A stretch of 64,000 bases of DNA from Myotis daubentonii. Its lineage: Eukaryota > Chordata > Mammalia > Chiroptera > Vespertilionidae. The stretch is taken from positions 93,947,464 through 94,011,463 of the forward strand of contig NC_081847.1 of NCBI RefSeq assembly GCF_963259705.1. Direction: 5' to 3'. Both the position numbers and the translations under genes were made by a program. The notes beneath the pieces are model-generated. The model saw only the letters and a program-made list of their open reading frames with translations. It did no database searches and was not told the DNA's origin. Numbering within the stretch: the first letter of the stretch is position 1; every line of letters starts with the position of its first letter. This document shows positions 58,560-64,000 of the stretch, in pieces.

Positions 58560-59560
58560 CACGCTGAGAACTGGGGTTTCCCGCGTTCTGGCCGGAGCCC
58601 GAGTTAGGGGGAGCGGTGGGGGGCGGGGCGCCTGGCTCCCCCCGCCCTCCAGGCCCAGCGGGCTGCGGACCGGTCCCCTGGGGTCCGCGGGGCGCCGGCC
58701 CAGGTGCGCGCTCGGGGCGGGCCGAGCCGTTTGAACCGGCGAATCCGCGCTCGCCCGGCCTCCCCCGCCTCCGGGCAGGTGCCCCCGGTGGGCTCGGGTC
58801 CCGGTGCCACCTCCTCCCTCCCGCCCGGCGGCCGCCCCCCAGGGGACGAGGCTGAAGTTGGGGACCCGCGCGGAACCCCAGCCGGCGCCCCGGGAGGAGG
58901 GGGGAGGGAGGAGGCGCCGGGCGGAGGGCGGGCCGGCCGCTCGCACTTCCTGCGCCGGGCGCGCGGCTCCCCCCGCGGCGGCACCATTTCCTGGACGGGA
59001 GGGGGGGGCGGGCCGCACCACGCGCGCCACGGGGCGGGGGAGGGCGCGGAGAGCCCGGGCCGAGGGGCGGGCGGCCGGCGGGGTAGGGGGCGGGCCGCGG
59101 GGTTCCGGGCGCCCGGGCCCCGCGAAGGAGGCCGTCGCCGGGCGGAGTCCCCGAGGCTGAGCCGGGCCGGCGCCCGTGGCCTCGCCGCCCGCGCCCGCCC
59201 CCCCCCCCCCCGCGCCCCGCGGTGGTTCGGCCCGGAGGCCGCGCCTCCCCGCCCGCCTGCCCCGAGCGCGGCCGGGCGGAGCGGCGGGCAGCATGTCGGT
59301 GGCGTTCGCGGCCCCGCGGCAGCGCGGCAAGGGCGAGATCACGCCCGCCGCCATCCAGAAGGTGACCGGGCCGGGCCGGCGGAGGGCGCCGCGGGGAGCG
59401 GGCGGAGGGGCCGGGTCCGCCGAGACCTCGCGTCGGGCTCCTCGGGCGCCGGAGCCCATGACCGGCCCCTCGGGGCGCGGGGAGGCGGGACCGGAGGCCG
59501 AGTTACTTTGGGTCGCCCCGCCCATCGCGCCGCGGCCGCTCCGCGCAGACCCGATGGATG
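58560..59560. promoter_or_regulatory. SS18: CpG island and promoter of SS18
   Basis: Very GC-rich, CG-dense sequence from about 730 bases above the ATG into intron 1, with poly-C/poly-G runs (for example 59197-59210) and no TATA box, typical of a housekeeping promoter. The transcription start cannot be read from the sequence. Confidence 0.8.
59293..59361 (+). CDS. SS18: SS18 coding exon 1
   Basis: 23 codons from ATG 59293 to the donor GTGACC at 59362. The ATG is chosen because the following residues match SS18 exactly. The reading frame has no stop from 59176 upstream of the ATG to 59979 inside intron 1. Confidence 0.95.
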
Positions 59561-61225
59561 CGGAGGGGGGCCAAGGGGAGGCCGCGCTGCGCGCTCTGGC
59601 GGAGTTTGGGGGCTCCCAGGAGAACTTGGGGGATCCCTGGAGAACTTGGGGAGCTCTCTGGAGAAGTAGGGGGGCCCTGCAGAACTTGGGGGCACTGCAG
59701 GAGAACTTGGGGAGCTCCCTGGAGAACTTGCGGGGCTCCCAGGAGAACTTGGGGGCACTGCAGGAGAACTTGGGGGGCACTGTGGAAGAACTTGGGGAGC
59801 TCTCTGGAGAACTTGGGGGACTCCCTGGAGAACTTGGGGGCACTGCAGGAGAACTTGGGGGACTCCATGGAGAACTTGGGGAGTACTGCAGGAGGACTTG
59901 GGGGGCTCCCAGGAGAACTTGGGGGCACTGCAGAACTTGGGGCGCTGGAGGAGAACTTGGGGCGCTGCAGGAGTCTTAGTAAAGTGAGGGGGCGGTGAGG
60001 GAGAGCCTCGGGGCTTCGGGGTTACCGAGTCCCCTTCTCCATCCAGAGCCACCCCTTACGCGGCACATCCGGAGCAGCTCTGCGTGGAGCGCCCCGCCCA
60101 GGCTCTGGGCACAGGGAGCCCGGGCCCTGCCTCCCGGAGCTGGCAGCGGGGGTCCCAGTCACCCCACAGGGAGCTGCGGCCCCCCGGGGAGGGCACGGCG
60201 GGGGGGGGGGCGTGAGCGGGGCGGCCGGCATCTCCTGCCACCCTGCAGGAGCCCGCAGCCGGGGTCTCCGTTCGCCCAGAGGGTTTGGGTGTTGTCCTGT
60301 GCACTGGGGCGGGAATGAGCAGGGAAGAAAAGTCCGCTTTTAGTACTACTTGTCTTAGGGCACCGTCCTATGCTAAAGAGATTTAAATAGATTTACACAT
60401 TTTTTTATTGAATTTCCTGGGTGACATTGGTTAGCACAGTTATACAGATCTCCAGTGTACAGTTGTAGAACTCACCGTCTGACATGGACTGTGTGTTCAC
60501 CACCCGAAGTCAGGGCCCCTGTGCCCCCTACCACACCCCATCCCGCTCCCTCTGCTCTTGTCCGTCTGAGTTTGTATTTTTTGCTTAATCCCTTCACCTT
60601 TTTCTCCAAGTCCCAGGACCTTCCTCTCCTGGGACAGCTGCCGGTCTGCTCGCAGCTCCTGTCGACTGTCAGGTTCTCTGTCGTTGGCATCGGACGGCCC
60701 CCTGGCTGTTGCTGTATCTTGTGGACTGAGGCTCGGCGGTGGCTGTAGGCAGTGTTTTCATCTAGGGAACGGGGCTGTTTGCAGCCTGGCCCACAGCTCT
60801 GAGTACGCGCACACGCGTACACATACACACACACGCATACACATACACACATGCGCACACACACACACACACACACATGTTTGGGGGCCGGGCGAGAATT
60901 TCTATGTTTGGACTGTCGAGTGCGCCTCTCTTTTTCCTACAGTTGTTCTTACATCTGAAGGTATTTCTCTAGGGTGATTAATTCGGGAGATGCTGGTCCG
61001 TTAGTTTTCACCCTCAGCTGAGAAGGAAGAAATGGGTTCCAGATTAAGTGCCCCAGTTCTGTAGGGTGAGAGATTGATTTTAAATATGAGACAGACATTC
61101 CAGCGAAGTTTGTTAGTGGAGGAATCTGCTGAGAAGATAATGTTGTGAAATTGTTCAGTTGGACTAGTGCATTGTAAGGGTATATTTTTGCCATTCAAAG
61201 AAATAACTGCACTTTTCAGAGAGGA

Positions 61226-61297
<72 letters not shown>

Positions 61298-62348
61298 TTT
61301 TTTTTCCAGCAAGTGAAGATTATGGTTCACATTCAGAAAGAAAAGTCACAGTTAGTTTTAAATGGATCTCGTTTTTCATGAAAGAGTTGCACTAACTACA
61401 TTACGGCATTTTCTCCTTGGAGCTTTCGTGGGCGGGTGGGGCAGGTACCGGAGAAGCAGTTACTCCTGCCCCTGGATCTTACAGATAAATCGGAGACGCT
61501 GACAGCTGCAGTGGTTTGCACAGGATAGCAGAGGACACTTGACTGGTGGGGAACACACAGTACAGTGTGCACGCGGCGAATTGCGGAATTGTGCGCTGGA
61601 ATTAACTGCCCTTTTGCTGCACCACGACCCTTTCCTCGGGCCAGTTTGCTGGGATGAATTATTTAACCCTTAAAGCCAGAATTGCCTTAATTGTTATAGG
61701 ATGATAGAAAGATATAAATTGATATGCTTTTGTTTTTAAACTTTTGGGACAACTTCATTGTAAGGTAAGCTCACAAAGTCAGCAATACATGTTACACATA
61801 CACAGAAATTGTATTGGATTCCATATTTGGAGAATCACAAAACCATGATGTGTGAAGCTCAGAAGCTAGCAGCCCCTCAGACCTCTTGGGCTGAGTTTTC
61901 CTGTGTTTGCTTCGTTCTGGATAAGGAAATTTTTATAACTACTGAAAAGCGTTGGGATGATACAGAGCCAACGTGGACTCAGCTTGTAGTCTGAACAGGC
62001 GAACAGGCGAAAGCTGCCATGACATTTAGCAGAGGTAGTTAAGTATTCCCTTCTCAGCTGCAGGTAATAACTCAGGGAGAATAATTGGAATAGAGTTATT
62101 AAAACTTGTTGGTGAAGCATAACATTATGCCCGAGGTGTGAAATAAGGTTTAAAAGACCCGAGTGGATTCAGCTCCTATGTAGATAGACATTTCTAGAAA
62201 TCTGAAGGATTTAAAAATCTTTTTACTTGATACACGAGATGTACAATAAACTTTTTCTGATTTTATTTCAGATGTTGGATGAAAATAACCATCTCATTCA
62301 GTGTATAATGGACTATCAGAATAAAGGAAAGACCTCAGAGTGTTCACA
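59293..62348 (+). CDS. SS18: SS18, BAF complex subunit SYT (5' part, exons 1 and 2)
   Basis: SS18 is a subunit of the mammalian SWI/SNF (BAF) chromatin remodeller in the nucleus; its N-terminal SNH domain contacts the ATPase module (family knowledge). Exon 1 (59293-59361) encodes MSVAFAAPRQRGKG to AAIQK; exon 2 (62272-62348) encodes MLDENNHLIQCIMDYQNKGK to ECS, ending in phase 2. Junctions are GT-AG. Only the first part of the SNH domain lies here; the Gln/Pro/Gly/Tyr-rich remainder lies past the window end. The DENN and DYQ choices differ from my recollection of human SS18 but resemble other mammals. The paralogue SS18L1 is less likely from the Asn-Asn-His and from synteny. Confidence 0.95.
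59600..59979. repeat. 21-bp minisatellite, about 18 units, SS18 intron 1
   Basis: Units of the type CTGGAGAACTTGGGGGCAC repeat about 18 times with a period of mostly 21 bases and small variations. Because 21 is a multiple of three, several frames on both strands stay open. On the plus strand it is in frame with SS18 exon 1. Confidence 0.9.
60398..60640 (-). mobile_element. L1 3' end remnant
   Basis: TTTTATTGAATTTCCTGGGTG and ACATTGGTTAGCACAGTTATAC: the reverse 3' end of a L1 common in Laurasiatheria. Confidence 0.65.
60801..60880. repeat. Interrupted (AC)n microsatellite
   Basis: CACACACGCATACACATAC type units in SS18 intron 1. Confidence 0.92.
60881..62271. other. SS18 intron 1, remaining part
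   Basis: Unassigned except a (TA)n run at 61228-61290. Ends in a pyrimidine-rich tract before exon 2. Confidence 0.45.
61228..61290. repeat. (TA)n microsatellite
   Basis: About 30 uninterrupted TA units. Confidence 0.95.
62272..62348 (+). CDS. SS18: SS18 coding exon 2
   Basis: 77 bases, acceptor ATTTCAG before 62272 and donor GTAAGA at 62349. Encodes the second segment of the SNH domain; the last two bases (CA) begin a Gln codon completed in exon 3, outside the window. Confidence 0.95.
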
Positions 62349-62394
62349 GTAAGATGGATTTGAAATTTAAAAAATTTGTATTTTTCTGCGTTGG

Positions 62395-62890
62395 TTTACT
62401 TTTCTTTTTAATAACACTTTATTGAGATCTAATTCACATACCATACAATTCACCCATTTTAAAGTGTGTAATTTAAGGTTCTTAGAATATTCATAGGGTT
62501 GTACTACTATCACTTTAATCAATTTCAGAACATTTTCATTATCCCCAACAGAACCCTTTTACACATTAGCAGTCACTCCTGTTTCCAACCCCTAATTTCT
62601 TACCCCTGACAACCACTAACCGTTCTGTCTGTGTAGATCTGCCGCTGTGGCCATTTCATTTAAATGGATTCATATACTGCGGGGTATTTTTGATGGACTT
62701 ATTTCACTTAGCACGTTTTCCAGATTCATCCTGTAGAAGCATGAATCGGTACTTCGTTTTCACTGCTAACAGTCTTTCCTTGTCAAGAGCTATGCCACAT
62801 GTATCCCTCAGGGATAGACATTTGGGTTGTTTTCACTTCTTGGCTACTATGAGTAATGCTAGGATGAGCATCAGCGGACACAGTTTTGTG
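62395..62890 (-). mobile_element. L1 ORF2 3' end remnant
   Basis: ACACTTTATTGAGATCTAATTC, AACAACCACTAA-like and TTTGGGTTGTTTTCACTTC are reverse L1 markers. SS18 intron 2. Confidence 0.75.
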
Positions 62891-63215
62891 TGACTCTCTG
62901 TGATTTTTCCATAAGGAAAATTTGTTCTCGGGAATGGACTGGGTGCTAATTTTTCTTACGCTTCTTATCCTGCATCATAACATAAGGACTTCACATTTGT
63001 GTGTGGTCTGATTTGTGGAAAAGGTAGGCCTTCACGGACACAGGACCTTTAGTTATAGCCATATATGTGATGGAGGAAGCAGAGGTCAGTCTGATACATA
63101 GAGAACTGGTCATCACTCTAAGAACGCAGTTGGAAGTGTTATGTCGGAAGTAAACAGTATTCCTTAGGAGAGTGCTGGAGTGGAACAAGTTGAATATGTT
63201 ATCAAACGTCTAGAA

Positions 63216-63451
63216 CAGCGATGGCAAACCTTTTGAGCTCGGCGTGTCAGCATTTTGAAAATCCCTAACTTAACTCTGGTGCCATGTCACATAGAGAAAT
63301 TTTTTGATATTTGCAACCATAGTAAAACAAAGACTTATATTTTTGATATTTATTTTATATATTTAAATGCCACTTAACACAGAAAAATCAACCAAAAAAA
63401 TGAGTTCGCGTGTCAGCTCTGACACAACGTGTCATAGGTTCGCCATCACTG
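63216..63451 (+). mobile_element. hAT MITE, family C
   Basis: CAGCGATGGCAAACC ... TTCGCCATCACTG, duplications GTCTAGAA and GTCTGGAA. Confidence 0.92.
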
Positions 63452-63633
63452 GTCTGGAACAATACCATCCGGTAGAAATGCATTGTGAGCCACATATGCA
63501 CTTTTACATCTGCTAGTAGACACATTAAACAAGAAGGAACAGGAGAAATTAATTTAAATAATATATTTTATTTAACTCCTTATTTCAAAAATGTCACTTC
63601 AATATAGAATCAATATAAAAATATTAATGAGAT

Positions 63634-63841
63634 AATTTTTTTTAAACCATATTTTTATTGATTTCAGAGAGGAAGGGAAAGGAGAGCGATAGAAACATCA
63701 ATGATGAGAGAGAACCAATGACCAGCTGCCTCCTACATGCCCCCTACTGGGGATCAAACCCGCAACCCAGGCACATGCCCTTGACCGGAATCGAACCCAG
63801 GCTGCAAATGCTCCATCCACTGAGCCAAACCGGCTAGGGCT
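63634..63841 (-). mobile_element. VES SINE
   Basis: Tail ACCATATTTTTATTGATTTC to AGCCAAACCGGCTAGGGC. Confidence 0.9.
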
Positions 63842-64000
63842 AGTTCACATCCCTTCGCTTCATATTAAGTCTTTGAAGTCCATTGTGCATTTATTCTAAA
63901 ATAGCATCATTTTGGATGGTCACATTTCAGTGTGTGCATGGAAACGCCTGGTCGTGGCCTGGGAAGGCGGGCAGTAGCCGCAGCCGGCGAACACCCGGTC

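Noticed and set aside
58512..59843. 443-residue reverse frame at SS18
   Set aside because: Antisense shadow of the CpG island and minisatellite, with PSSPGSPPSS repeats produced by the 21-bp units.
59339..60052. 237-residue reverse frame over the minisatellite
   Set aside because: Same cause: a period that is a multiple of three keeps all frames open.

Overview
The window is nuclear DNA from a mammal, almost certainly a vesper bat (Vespertilionidae, Myotis/Eptesicus-like). The three host genes are multi-exon and vertebrate-like. The repeats are diagnostic: about 28 tRNA-derived VES SINE copies, about 15 non-autonomous Helitrons (5' TCCTATAT..., 3' hairpin plus CTAG), several hAT MITE families with perfect 8-bp target duplications, three SPIN-like hATs, one L1-derived element with an intact ORF1, and older MIR, L2 and L1 remnants. 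I assign the group from these families; the species cannot be named.

Layout: (1) about 1-17.7 kb, minus strand: TAF4B, the germline-enriched TFIID subunit. Coding exons 1-7 can be joined in frame (515 codons) plus an atypical exon 8; later exons, including the histone fold, lie beyond base 1. Its CpG-island promoter (about 16.8-18.0 kb) has CRE, CCAAT and TATA elements. (2) 18-25.5 kb: intergenic repeats and unique DNA. (3) 25.6-51.0 kb, minus strand: complete PSMA8, the testis-specific proteasome alpha4s subunit, seven exons and 250 residues. (4) 51-59.3 kb: intergenic DNA between divergent promoters. (5) 59.3 kb to the end, plus strand: SS18 exons 1 and 2; the rest lies beyond the window. 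The order TAF4B-PSMA8-SS18 matches, in reverse, the order I recall for human 18q11.2.

Function: PSMA8 and TAF4B are both germ-cell genes (meiotic proteasome; gonadal TFIID), while SS18 is a ubiquitous BAF chromatin-remodelling subunit. They form no operon, and linkage reflects conserved mammalian synteny. I found no unknown multigene system. The most interesting signals are how closely young DNA transposons abut PSMA8 exons (intron 5 is about 92 percent Helitron), a CTCF-like motif carried by most of the Helitrons, an intact HAL1-like element, an in-frame stop in TAF4B exon 8, and an SS18 exon 1 reading frame that stays open through a 21-bp minisatellite in intron 1.

Coordinates of coding exons come from splice sites checked base by base. 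Repeat borders are exact where a target-site duplication or Helitron terminus is quoted and otherwise good to about 10 bases. Comparisons with human proteins rest on recall, not on an alignment.
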